From Ciona savignyi (Eukaryota; Chordata; Ascidiacea; Phlebobranchia; Cionidae): DNA of 64,000 bases. The stretch spans positions 1,577,052-1,641,051 of the forward strand of contig CH002044.1 of the NCBI GenBank assembly GCA_000149265.1, in the 5' to 3' direction. Made by a program: the position numbers and the translations under genes. Of the stretch, positions 12,201 to 24,200 are shown one piece after another. Within the stretch, counting starts at the first letter, position 1, and every line of letters starts with the position of its first letter. The notes beneath the pieces were generated by a model. That model did no database searches. It was not told the DNA's origin and worked only from the letters and a program-made list of their open reading frames with translations.

Positions 12201-15200
12201 CTTGGCCACTTTGCCTGTTACCGATGCTGGATTGGCGAGGTTTGAAGCGTTTATTTTAGGTTTTTGATTTGCGTTATAGAAGTCTGTGTATTGAACTTTA
12301 TCAAAATAGTATTTTGAGAAAAGACACATTTAAATTATGCAATTTGTTTTGAAACATGCTATGCCTGTTAGTCAAAATGAATTGTTTGATTGGATTTGTT
12401 GTTTTCCCTCTTTTACCACACGGACCCGTTTAGAATGAAAAAACGACAATAACAAAAATTTGAAAAATAGGTGCATAATTATATTTTGCCTTATAACATA
12501 ATTAGTTACAGTAACTAGGTCAAACATGATTTTCTGTAATTTATGGATTTATATCTTAATCAAAACACTATAGCAATACTTTAGTCTTATACACTTATAC
12601 AACACATTGCGATATGGCCGGTGGAGTGTGGGCACGAGGTATCAAGAGAAAATTGATCAATTTCAGGAAATCACTATTTTTCCTTACTAATTATGAAACT
12701 ATGTTACCCATTAATATCTCTCAAATTGTGTTTACCTACTAGTCAGAGAGAAATACACAGTTATCTTAGACTCCATTTTGCCCATTTCGTCAAAGTGCAT
12801 TTTTTAGTTGTTGGTAACTTAACTAAATTATCTGCCTGGTTGTACTAAAGAAAAACTTTATTTCAACGTTATAATCGCAATTTGCGGAAGTGGTGCACAT
12901 AGAAATACAGATCACGGTATAAAAATAAACAGATATCAAAGACTTTTGGGGGGTTTTCCCGCCAGGGAAAATCCCCAGTGAAGACTTTACCAATTCCCAC
13001 GACTCACGCTATGCGGTCATTTTCGTGATTCAGTTTTAGACAGGAAAGACTAGTAGATAATGAGCGATTGGGTAATCGACCCCTTTTGAATATCATCAAG
13101 GTATTGTTAAGTGACCAGTTAGAATTAACATAAAAGTCCAAAAATTTGAAATGAATCCAGAAAAATTATTAAAAATTATGGGCTTTTATGGTAGGATAAT
13201 CGTGTTTATCCCTGTGAATAAAAATATATAGGGACGTTTTTATACGCGCAATAATTAGAATAGGAAGGTGCACAGGAATGGTTCCATTGGCAATCGTCAA
13301 AATAACTTGTGTCCACTGTTCACCAGAGTTTTTTGTATTATAATGTATATGGTTCAGCCGCTAATATAGTTTTATAAGAAGCTATTAAGCCGCCAGGGTT
13401 AGTCAATGTGTGCCAAGTGTGACATCTGACTCGATGACTACTTATGTCTTTCGTGATTCCTTTCGTGTAATATTTTATTTTGATAATTGATTATTTAATT
13501 CGTGTGGGAAAATAAACAGATTACTTTTTGCCAGTGACTGGTTTCAGTACCTTAATCTTTTGCCTGCATGTACACTAAGAAATATTTTTAAGTCATATTA
13601 TACTGGATTTTTGTTAAATAATTTGATATCACCAATGCCTACAAAGTTACACCAGCACTGTAAAAATTTCAGAAACACTTAATCTTACAATCAACTTGTT
13701 TTAGTTTTGTGGTCAGTTTGTACCCACAAGGAATGAACAAGAAAGCATGGGTTGGAATGAATGATCGAGCATTAGAGGGGACTCTGGAGCTTGTTTCAGG
13801 GGTATGTCATTCTTCAGCTCAATGAGCGGTTTTAATTTACAGATTAAAACATATAAATTATCCATGCATGGTAAATATTAGTCGTATAATAAAGAGGGTA
13901 AGATTGTAGGAATGAAAATCACGACCAGACAGGTGTAAAGTTGTGCCTACGGGCAAAGACAATTCATCATTGAAATGGGTCATTAAATATTAAATAGATT
14001 AAATCAAATAGACTATACACCTCTATATCCTTAGCAATCTCACTAGAAACAAGTGACTTTAGGATTAAAGTTATACTTTTGCTATACCTTTGTTCAGCGG
14101 CATGCAACATACTGTGTGGTTTAGGCTTAAGCAAATTCACACATGTTTAATCCCGTTTTTCACAGGGTACGGTTGATAGAAGTGCAGTGAATTGGCTTAG
14201 CAGTAGCAACACGGAGTTGGCAGACTGTGCAACTGCCTCACCAGATGAAAATGGAAAGATAGTCATGTTAAGATGCGACCGACACCGGCCATCTTTATGC
14301 CAAAAACCCTTTGTAGAATTAGGTAAGAAAATGCACATTTTGTATTGCAAATGCCAACCTTTCAAAGGATGGTATAACTTTTCTGCATATCAAGTGAACA
14401 TTTATTAAAAACTGTGGAATGGACTACTTTGTAACTGAATTGAGAAAACTTTAGTATGTTAATTGTAAAACTAAATTTGGAAAATGTTTATTAATTTTTA
14501 ATTCATGTTTGCAAATAAGCAATTAAAAAACGAAATATTTGATGTACTTTCCTTTCTGGCCCAGTTAGCATTTAATGTCCTTCCCTAGCAGTTAATTATC
14601 CACCCCTTATAAACTTTAACTGTTTTGTATTTGCATTTTTTGTTTTGTTTTGTTTTTTACCTTTTTGCTCATTTGTACTTGTTACTAAAAATGTCTTGAT
14701 TGAAACGATTTAAAGTTATTAATAATAATTGAGGTCGTATCGAATTTTAAATACATTAAAATACTTCTGGCAACTGTCACGAGGAAATGTCAAGAATACT
14801 TGTTATGTTGACTGCTGTTGTCACACATAGTGCATTTTAAATCTGATTATGTTTTACCTGTTTCAGTGGACACTATGCCACCAGCGTGCCTACCAAATGT
14901 GACAACCTGTGAACAGCATGGGTGAGAGAGAAAATTCTGTAAAATTAATTAAGAGTTTAATATTTAAAAAAGGTTAATTGACATGTTAGAATAGACTATT
15001 CATGTGGATAGATGACTTGTATTTAAACTAAAGGAATATCTTTATTATATACAACCTAATACAATATCTCTGTTAACCAGACACCAGGTGCAAGACTTCT
15101 GATATTTTTTGTGTAATAGCACTCTGTGCATTATCATATAAAAACAAGAAATAAAATAAACATCTTATAATAACCCGTCCATCAACAATTAAAATCCGTC

Positions 15201-18200
15201 ATTCTTTTCGCAGCTTTCGGACAATAGACGGGTCTTGCAACAATAGGTTAAATGAGGACAGAGGACGTAGCTCTCGGGTGTTCAAGCGGATGTTACCTGC
15301 AGCGTACAACGACGGTTTTGGTGAGTCATCTATTTCCTGGACATGTTTAAGATCTAGCGCTGTTTTGTTTTTCTATTGCTTTATAACATTCTTAACGAAT
15401 CCTAGTGTTTGAATGAAGAGCTTCAATGAAAAACACGACATAGAAATGAATAAAAATTAAAATGAAAACTATTCCTTGGCATATAATGTTTCTTCGGTCG
15501 TGGAACCGTGTGGAAGTTATAACATTTACTCGTTTTGTTTGGATTCATGCACTGTCCCTTGATTTTCTTCCCCATTTTAATTCGAATTGTCCAATCTTAT
15601 GGTTCACTGCTTAGTCAACCATGGGGACATTTTCTTTGAATGGAAAATACTTTAATTAAGATTTTACCTTTCCACCAAACAAGTTTTGGTATATTGTTTT
15701 CATTATTTTATCTTGTTGATTCTACAACACATTTGGAGACAACAATGCACAGTTATGTGTGTAGTATTTATTATTGTTTATTTGTAATTCCATTTTGCAT
15801 TGGTGTTTTTTGTTCATACAAAAATACTATACCAAATAGTATTTGCAATCATTCTTGACTTTTTAAAATGAAACTAACATTGCATACATCAACATGTTTA
15901 TGGTAAAACTTGCTACTGGATTTTGTTTAACTCATTAAACCACAGCATTTAACAATCATCAAAACTTGTTTGAGGCTAGAGATAAATATCTTACAACTGG
16001 TTTTGTTTTTACTACTTTCACACACTAGCACTAAAACAACAAGTCAAATTTTAATTTTAATCATTATACTTCAAGTAATAACTTAATAAATTCAGATTCA
16101 CCACGAGGTGGCAGCAGACTCCCTTCTGCACGTGCAGTGACGCAGGCCATCAAAAACGGGACAAATGCACCTTCGACCATAGCGAGTCATCAATTCCCGT
16201 TATGGGGTCAATTTCTTACGCACGACATCTCCAAGCTGGGCGAGGATAAAAGTAAGTTGCTGGAAATGTCCAAAACAATTTCAAAATTCTGGAAACTCGA
16301 GGGGTAACATTTTTAAATGTGCTTCTTGTAACCCCCTCCAACAGGCTCCCCAATAACTGTTACACAAGGAGAATTTTGTTCTTTAGTGCTTCCTCACCAT
16401 AATAGGCGATTCTTTTTTATTAATTGTATAATAGAGTACCACCAAAATTCAGGTGTCTAAACCACTTTCATTCCAATAATTCCAGCTGAAGCCGGTCATA
16501 TCCGATTGGCATGTCCATGTGGAGATACAAATCCTCTTTGCTTCAACATCGAGATACCAACTGGGGATGTGATGAAGACAGAGAAGGATTGTATTCCATT
16601 CGTTCGGGCATTAAAAGTACCAGATGTCAACTGTAAGTCGGGCTATTTTCTTTTTGCTTATTTTTTCTGGGTCAGCAGAAACATTGGTAAACTATATATT
16701 ATTGTGAAAATTAATCATCCTGTCAAGCTAAGTGTGTTATTTCTGTATGACATTCTGGTTAGAATGTTTGATTTTAAGTTAAGAATCTCCTAACTTACAA
16801 GAAATGGGAAATTTAAGTTACACTAAAGGTTCCAATTTTAAAATTACTTCGTATTAAAATTCAAGTTACCAGGTTATAGCTATGGTTTAAATAGAATATA
16901 CATTTCTACATTTTTGTTAAATGTATTAAACCCTGGGATAGGCAATTACTGCTACATGACTTGTCCAAGGACTAATCGACTACCCAGGGGCTGGTTTCTA
17001 TTGGCTACCAATCTAATGCGCCGCCAGATTTGTTAACACACCATTATTTAAAAGGCAAAAACACTACAAGGGAGCAGGAAAACAGAGTCACCCCCTTTAT
17101 AGATGCAAGCAATGTATACGGCAGTAATGAACAGTTCAAATCTAATCTCATATCTGGTAAGATATAATTGCAAACTGAGAGCCGTTGTTTATAGTTCATG
17201 TTATATTTGTTTGTTTGTAATTTGGCATGTGGCATATTTTGATTTAAGTAAAGTCCGATTTTGAAACAGGTCTATGGTAACAGGTACCTTTATTCTGTCT
17301 TATGGTTATGATTAAATATTTAACTCCAGGACTCTATAACTTGATTATTAATTAGAATACATTGTGCCAACATTAGATTATTTCAAGCACATAGATTTGA
17401 CTAAACTTAATATGATAATTTCTAAATTTTTCCAAATGGAGAAGTCGCTTTTTAAAATTTGAACTCAAGATCATTTGCACTGAATCGACTAATTGGATAA
17501 TTTTTATTCAATTTGATAGTGTATATTATCTGATGTTTATCTTTATAGATAAGACAAGAACAGTGGTTTCAACGCATCTAAACTTCTCCACTAGCACCTA
17601 TCATATATTTTTATGCTGAAATGTTTTAAAGACTGTTGTATTAATAGCTTTTTAAAGATATGCTACACACTCTGTAAAATGGTTTTTACCATATTTTTAA
17701 TAAACACCACAGCGCAAAACAATGGAAAGAAAAAGGTTGGAACATATGAGGCATCATGCCCCTTTCACAGCGGACTTCCATTGGGCACCCAAGTTGAGCG
17801 GGAAATGGAGACGCAGTTTGAATGCGAACCGATACACAAACCAACTGATAAACCTTGCTTTGTTGCAGGTATGGATAGGATAGTATAGGATATTCATGTT
17901 TATCCCAGTGGACGGGAAAATCAAGGGGGTTAACACACGGGCAATCATCAAATCACTTCGCGCTTACCTTCAGGTTACCGGAGCTATTGCAATGTGTTGT
18001 ATATGATAGACACGTTCCTTTAATTTGGTACAACCCATTAATCCGCTGGGTTCAGGCAATGTCCGTAAATTTCCTTGCCCAAAGACACAGCCGACTGGCT
18101 AGCGAGCAGTTTCACACATGCAACCTTTCGATTGAAAGGCGCCGCACTTAACCGCCAGACTAACCGGCCGGACAAATGGTGTATGTGTGTGTTCTACTTG

Positions 18201-21200
18201 TTACAACAAACAAGCTTTAGGGATACATGACATAATGTTGTTTTATTCCAGTGAGTAGGAAAACTGTGAAGCATTATCAAGTGAAATCAGGTTACCTTAT
18301 GGCTTATGCACACCGAGCTATTGCTGTGTGTTTGTTGTTTATGCTTGAGACATTTTTTCAGTTTTATTCAATTGATTAATTAACTGGGTTCAGGCAATAT
18401 CTGTACCTTGCCCTGGGACACAATGATCTTGCCAGCCATTGGTGTTAATCCCCAACTTATCTTCTGAGTGTAGACTGCCATTGCTTTTTTTCAATTGATT
18501 CAACAGGTTGTGCTAAATACTGCAACACAGCTGGTTTCAATCCCATAACCTTACCCTTTTTAATATCAGGTGATACTCGCGTAAATGAACAAGCGCCTCT
18601 TATGGCTGGGCACACTACCTGGCTGCGAATGCATAACAAGATCGCTGATCAATTATCGGTCATGAATCCTAACTGGAGCGGAACCAAAATATATGAGGTG
18701 TGTTTTAGATGTTTGTTAATTTAGGCTGAAAACAAGGATTTGTGAATTCCTGGCAAGATCAGCAGATTACCCTATATCCACAGTTTGACTACTTAAGCTA
18801 TTGCAGTGTGTTGAATGCAATGCAAATACACCACAGTTTTTGTATGAACTACTGGCACCGGGCAACATCCACTTAATGCTTTGCTCAAGATCATAACTGA
18901 TTATCCCGTGATTTGTTTTTAAATCCCTCCACATTTTGGCTGATGGCTACAATTGAGTTAACTAGCCAGATAACAGTTTATGGATTTTATAAATAGCCGA
19001 CAGCTTATCGTTGACTACTAAGAGGTTGTGTTTTAATCTGGCAATATTTTTTTTCTTAATTGGTTTATTTTTGTGAGATTCGGAATTTTAACAAAAGATT
19101 CAAATGTTGAGCATGTGGACTTAAGACATCTTAAAAAGGTTCAATAGTTTTCTAAACTTAGCTTATCTGATTGAAATCGGCACAAAATTAATAGGAGGTT
19201 AAAGGGAAACTGCACATTAAACTTATAGATAGGGTTAATGCTAGGTAAAATAGTTTTAAGAGGTAAAGTTGGCTTTCCTCCTATTATAGTGAAGTGTTTA
19301 TCCTTATCTCTTTCAATCATTGCAGCAGTTGCCGCTAATAGCAGATATGTATGATAGAAATTTACCTCTTACAGACTGCTCGTTCCATAGTAGGCGCCCT
19401 TCATCAGCAGATAACTTACAACGAGTTCCTACCAATCCTGCTGGGTGATGACATCATGAAACGATTTGGACTCCAATTAACGAAAAAGGTGGGAAAATAT
19501 TTAAATTGTAGATTGTCTGTGCTTGTCCCCATGGGTGGTAGAATAAGTTGTTTAATCTCTTGAATTTTGAAGAATACCACATGCCCACAATCTAAATGCT
19601 GTAGCTATTATGTTAGGGGTTTTTTTATACTTCAAACTTTAACCTTTTAATACTACAAACAGCAACTAAATACATGAAGTCTATGACTTTGATGATCTCT
19701 CTATCTATGTTAGTCAAAAATATAGGCAGCTATCTATCTCAAGAATACCAATAGATTTTACTGCAATTTCCCAAATCATGATAAGCACCCTGCCACTGTA
19801 GTAACAGTCCTGTTTGGCTCTAAATCGGTTCCTGGTGTTCATTTCTGTGGCCACCTATATGTACTGTAAACTCCTTTAATGTCCAGCAAGTGCCAAAACC
19901 ACAGACGGGGTAATCAAACCGACCTTGTTGACAAAATGAATACCCTTAACCCACATGTTTTAGGGATATTATTATGGATATGACACGCTGTACGACGCCA
20001 CTGTTGACATATCAGTGGTGACAGCAGCGCTGAGACTGGGACATACCCTGATCAACCAGATACTTACGCAACCTCATCCAGATTTCTCCTCCAACCCAAG
20101 CGACAATATGGATCTCCGAACGCAGTGAGCAATAATTCCCCATTATTCATCCATTCAGCTTGTTTTATAGAATAGGATGGGGTATTTAAGTTATTTGTAT
20201 AATTAAAAAAAGTGGCTTTATCATATGGGTAAACGTCAGATTACCTTGTGTACATGGTGGGACTTTGATCTTCCAACCATTGGGCTGAAGGACATCAACT
20301 CACCATGTGTTTGGTCAGTTTTAATGGTTTAACCATGTTGTTGTTGTCAACCTAAAGGTTGTCGCATCAAAAGCTAGTCACCAGCAAGGTGATTGTGTTT
20401 TTGCTTAAAGAATTTAGCGTACAAACCCGGAGAAAAATGGGGTGAAACCAAAATTCTACTGAAGTCTCTATTGTATAATACAGATGGCAGTATCTTTAAT
20501 TCGGCTGATTGGTCTAGCGGTTAAGTGCGTCGTCTTTCAATCGAAAGGTTGAAGGTGCGAAACTGGTCGCTAGCTAGTCGGTTGTGTCCTTGGGCAAGGC
20601 ACTTTACAGACATTGCCTGAACCCAGCGGATTAATGGGTTCTACCAAATTGAAGGAAAGTGTCTATCATATACAACACACTGCAATAGCTCCGGTAACCC
20701 GACGATGGGCGCGAGGTGATCTGACGATTGCCCGTGTGTTAACCCCCTTGGTTTTCCCATTCACGGGGATGAAGATAAATATCCTAGTATCTCCTTTACC
20801 TGGTTGTAAATAAGTGGTATTTAGATTAATGCATGGTTTGGCCAGGCCCAAAAATCCGCGCAAGTAACGCGAGTAACACGTGACGCACGCCGTGCGAGAA
20901 AGAATTTACTCTCTCAAATAAAAAAAAACTAGTTAACGTTTACCGCGACCGATTTTTAATCAACTGGCGTAGGGAAATAAAAAAAAAACCTGCATCATTG
21001 CGACCGTTTTTATTATACGCATAGCGCATACGAATACGGAAGTCTATAATACTTACAGCAGCATCATAAAAAAAAACGAAACGATTTACTCGCGTTACTC
21101 TCGTAAGCATATGTGACTGAATTCTTATTCTTCAGAAATTTGATAGATTTTTGGCCCTGGTTGTCCATTCTATACCATGGTTGCATTAATTAACCCGATT

Positions 21201-24200
21201 ATCTTATGTAGACAAAATATAAAATGTTTTTTAATAAGCCTGGTTTGTAACCACGTAGTCATTGATGAGAATAGATATCCTAAATCTGAATTTCTACTGC
21301 AGATTTTTCGACGCAACTCCTTTATTCAGAAAATTTGGGGTAGGTTCAATAATGAGAGGGATGGTAACAGACCACGCTATGAAATTCGACACCAATTTTG
21401 CCGAAGCCATGATAGATCGGCTTTTTGCTGAGCCAGGTTTGATATTCAACATAGGATATGATATTCATGTTTATCCCCGTGAATACGAAAACCAATGGGT
21501 TTAACACACGGGCAATTATCCGATCACCTCGCGCCCACCGTCGAGTTTCCGTAGCTATTGCAGTGTGTTATCTCGCCCGGTGGTCTAGCGGTTAAGTGCG
21601 TCGCCTTTCAATCGAAAGGTTGCAGGTGCGAAACTGGTCGCTAGCTAGTCGGTTGTGTCCTTGGGCAAGGCACTTTCATTGCCTGAACCCAGCGAATAAA
21701 TGGGTTCTACCAAATTAAAGGAACGTGTCTATCATATACAACACACTGCAATAGCTCCGGTAACCCGACGATGGGCGCGAGGGGATCTGACGATTGCCCG
21801 TGTGATAACCCCCTTGGTTTTCCCATTCACGGGGATAAACATGAATATCCTATCCTATCCTTATGTATTTACACATTCCTTCAATTAAGTAGAACCCATT
21901 ATTCCATTGGGTCCAGGCAATGTCTGTTAAGTGCCTTGCTCAAGGGCCCAGCCGACTAACTGGCGACCAGCTTCGTGCCTGCAACCCTTTGGCTGAAACG
22001 TGACGCACTTACCCACTAATCAGTCGGCGGCATGGGTAATATCTCGATGGGGTGATCATATTTGTCTCTTAAGTCAGATGAGATATAGTTAGGTTATATT
22101 CCCGTGAATGGTTTAAGGTGTGTATGCAGAAACCTGGTGGAAGGAATCGTATAAAATCCAGATTTAGGCTTTGCCATATTTCTACATACCACATTGGTGA
22201 TTTTTGGAGCTGTACAATGAAAGCTTCGTTGCCACCAGGTAAATTCGGCAAGGATCTCCCCGCCCTCAACATACAACGCGGTCGGGACCATGGAATACCT
22301 TCCTACAATGAGCATCGTAGGTTCTGTGGCCTCTCCGTCGCCAAGAACTTTGACGAACTTGTAGATATCCCTCCCAACTTAAGGGCGAAGTTAAGCACCG
22401 TTTACAAGTAAGAAAAACAGAAACCACTGGTTGTTATTTAGTATATATGTTCTCTTTATTGCCCGGAGGCTGCATAATAGCTCGTTAAAAATTTCATAGC
22501 CTTATGCTGATACATGAAGTATAGCCGTATAATAACGCATGCAGTTCGAAATCCACTCACAAAAAGTGTACAGAATTTGGAACATTTAAATTTAAAGCTG
22601 TGTCGAACATAATTTTGTACAATTATGTTTCTCAAGTTATCCCACCACCCCTATAGGCTAATTATATTGTTCCTTGTATATGTTAACTATTTTTGGTTCA
22701 GTTTGGTTTATTTTTTCGCTCCTTCGTTACATTAAGAAGAATGGCGTAATTATTTCAAAGTCAAGGAGGCAGGATAGAACGACAACTGCGGGAGTTAAAA
22801 CACGTCAGTGAATAGACACTGAATAATAGGAAAAATGACATGACCGTTAAACCTTACCATAATAAAAAGAATTTGCAACAGAAAACTTTAATTCAAAATT
22901 AATAAAATTAAAGATTTGAGGTGTGCAAGAAAGATCTCGAACGATAATAGGAAACATTAGATTCTCGTTCCCTGCTCGAAATATTCCATTTTATTTTTTT
23001 CCACTTGCAGCGGGAATGTGGACGACATTGACTTGTACCCCGGAGGAATTGCTGAAACTTCTATCTCTGGGGGAATCTCCGGTCCTACCTTCGCCTGCCT
23101 TCTGGCTTACCAGTTCCGTGATTTACGAAAAGGCGATTCGTTTTGGTATGAAAATGGAGGATCGTCTGCAAAATTTACTCTAAGTAATGCAGTTTTTATG
23201 TTTTGTAGATGTATAAATATATATGTGTGTGTGAGTGTGGATATATATGTGCGTGTGTGCCCCCAAGCAACGCACTTAGCGGACGTTTTCCGAACGTATT
23301 GCTTATTTAAACTAGTAGAACGTCTCAATAACACCGTTACTAAACACGATATTTTTAAGATGGCCAAGGGCCGCATTTTTATACAGTTGGTTGGTATCCG
23401 TCGCGTTAACCATTCGGCCACACGACCGTACTTTTAGAGCCCTTTTAGAGCCCGTCCGGCCCGTTGGTCTAACGGTTAAGTGCGTCGCCTTTCAGCCAAA
23501 AGGTTGCAGGTGCGAAACTGGTCGCTAGCTAGTAGGTTGTGTCCTTGGGCAAGGCACTTTACGGACATTGTCTAAACCCAGCGGATTAATGGGGTCTACT
23601 AAATTGAAGGAACTTGTCTATCATACACGATAGGCGCGTGGTGATCTGACGATTGCCCGTGTGTTAACCCCCTTGGTTTTCCCATTCACGGAAATAAAGA
23701 TGAATATCCTATCCTATCCATCGAGTTGCCCGTAGGATAACACCAATAACGCCATTTACCAGGACAAAATGAGTATTATATCCTTAATATCAACAAACCT
23801 ATTTATTTAGGTCAACTGAGGTCGATAAAGCAGACGATGCTCTCCGGTGTGATTTGTGACGTCGGTGAAAACGTTACAACAATTCAACCTGAAGTAATGA
23901 AGTTGCATACTTTACCTGGCAACCAGCGCGTGCCGTGCACGTCACTCACGTCACTGGACCTTAGCCCGTGGAATGAAACGGCAGGGGAATTCCCTAGTAT
24001 CGTTGACGACATCAACACAGCTGGTGAACTAAAATTTTTAAATATTATTTTGAGTAATGTTGTCCTTTCACGTTTAATTTATAAAAGATTGTTCTCGTTG
24101 CATTGTCTTAATCTTTGCTAAACCTGACTACATGTTAAAAAGACACGTTTCCCAACACATTTTACATTTCTCTTTTAGTGATACTTTTTCACTTTCCTCA

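Larger units (their letters stand above)
14867..23183 (+). other. Exons 8-19: animal haem peroxidase domain
   Basis: Landmarks in order: [10 protein letters not shown] (about 328-337), [11 protein letters not shown] (353-363), distal motif [10 protein letters not shown] with distal His406, [10 protein letters not shown] (425-433) with IPTGD, the calcium loop T477/F479/D481/S483 in [12 protein letters not shown]554 and E557 in [20 protein letters not shown], proximal His658 in [23 protein letters not shown] (about 739-753), and [14 protein letters not shown] to GPTFACLL. All are hallmarks of the myeloperoxidase/peroxinectin fold, so the enzyme is probably active. One exception is the position before the distal His, normally Asp and a covalent haem link in myeloperoxidase, which is Thr405. 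Confidence 0.92.

Noticed and set aside
12240-12267. Extension of the second lectin exon to the stop at 12267 or donor at 12259
   Set aside because: The carried phase would produce a stop in exon 6. Only the donor at 12239 keeps the frame and normal lectin spacing.
20613-20813. Recurrent open frame beginning MGSTKLKE at 20613, 21700 and 28310
   Set aside because: It lies inside SINE family 1 copies and appears only because the repeat is open in that frame. No splice or start context.
23210-23260. Short GT-rich stretch with TATATGTGTGTG
   Set aside because: Ordinary imperfect microsatellite in intron 19. No sign of function.
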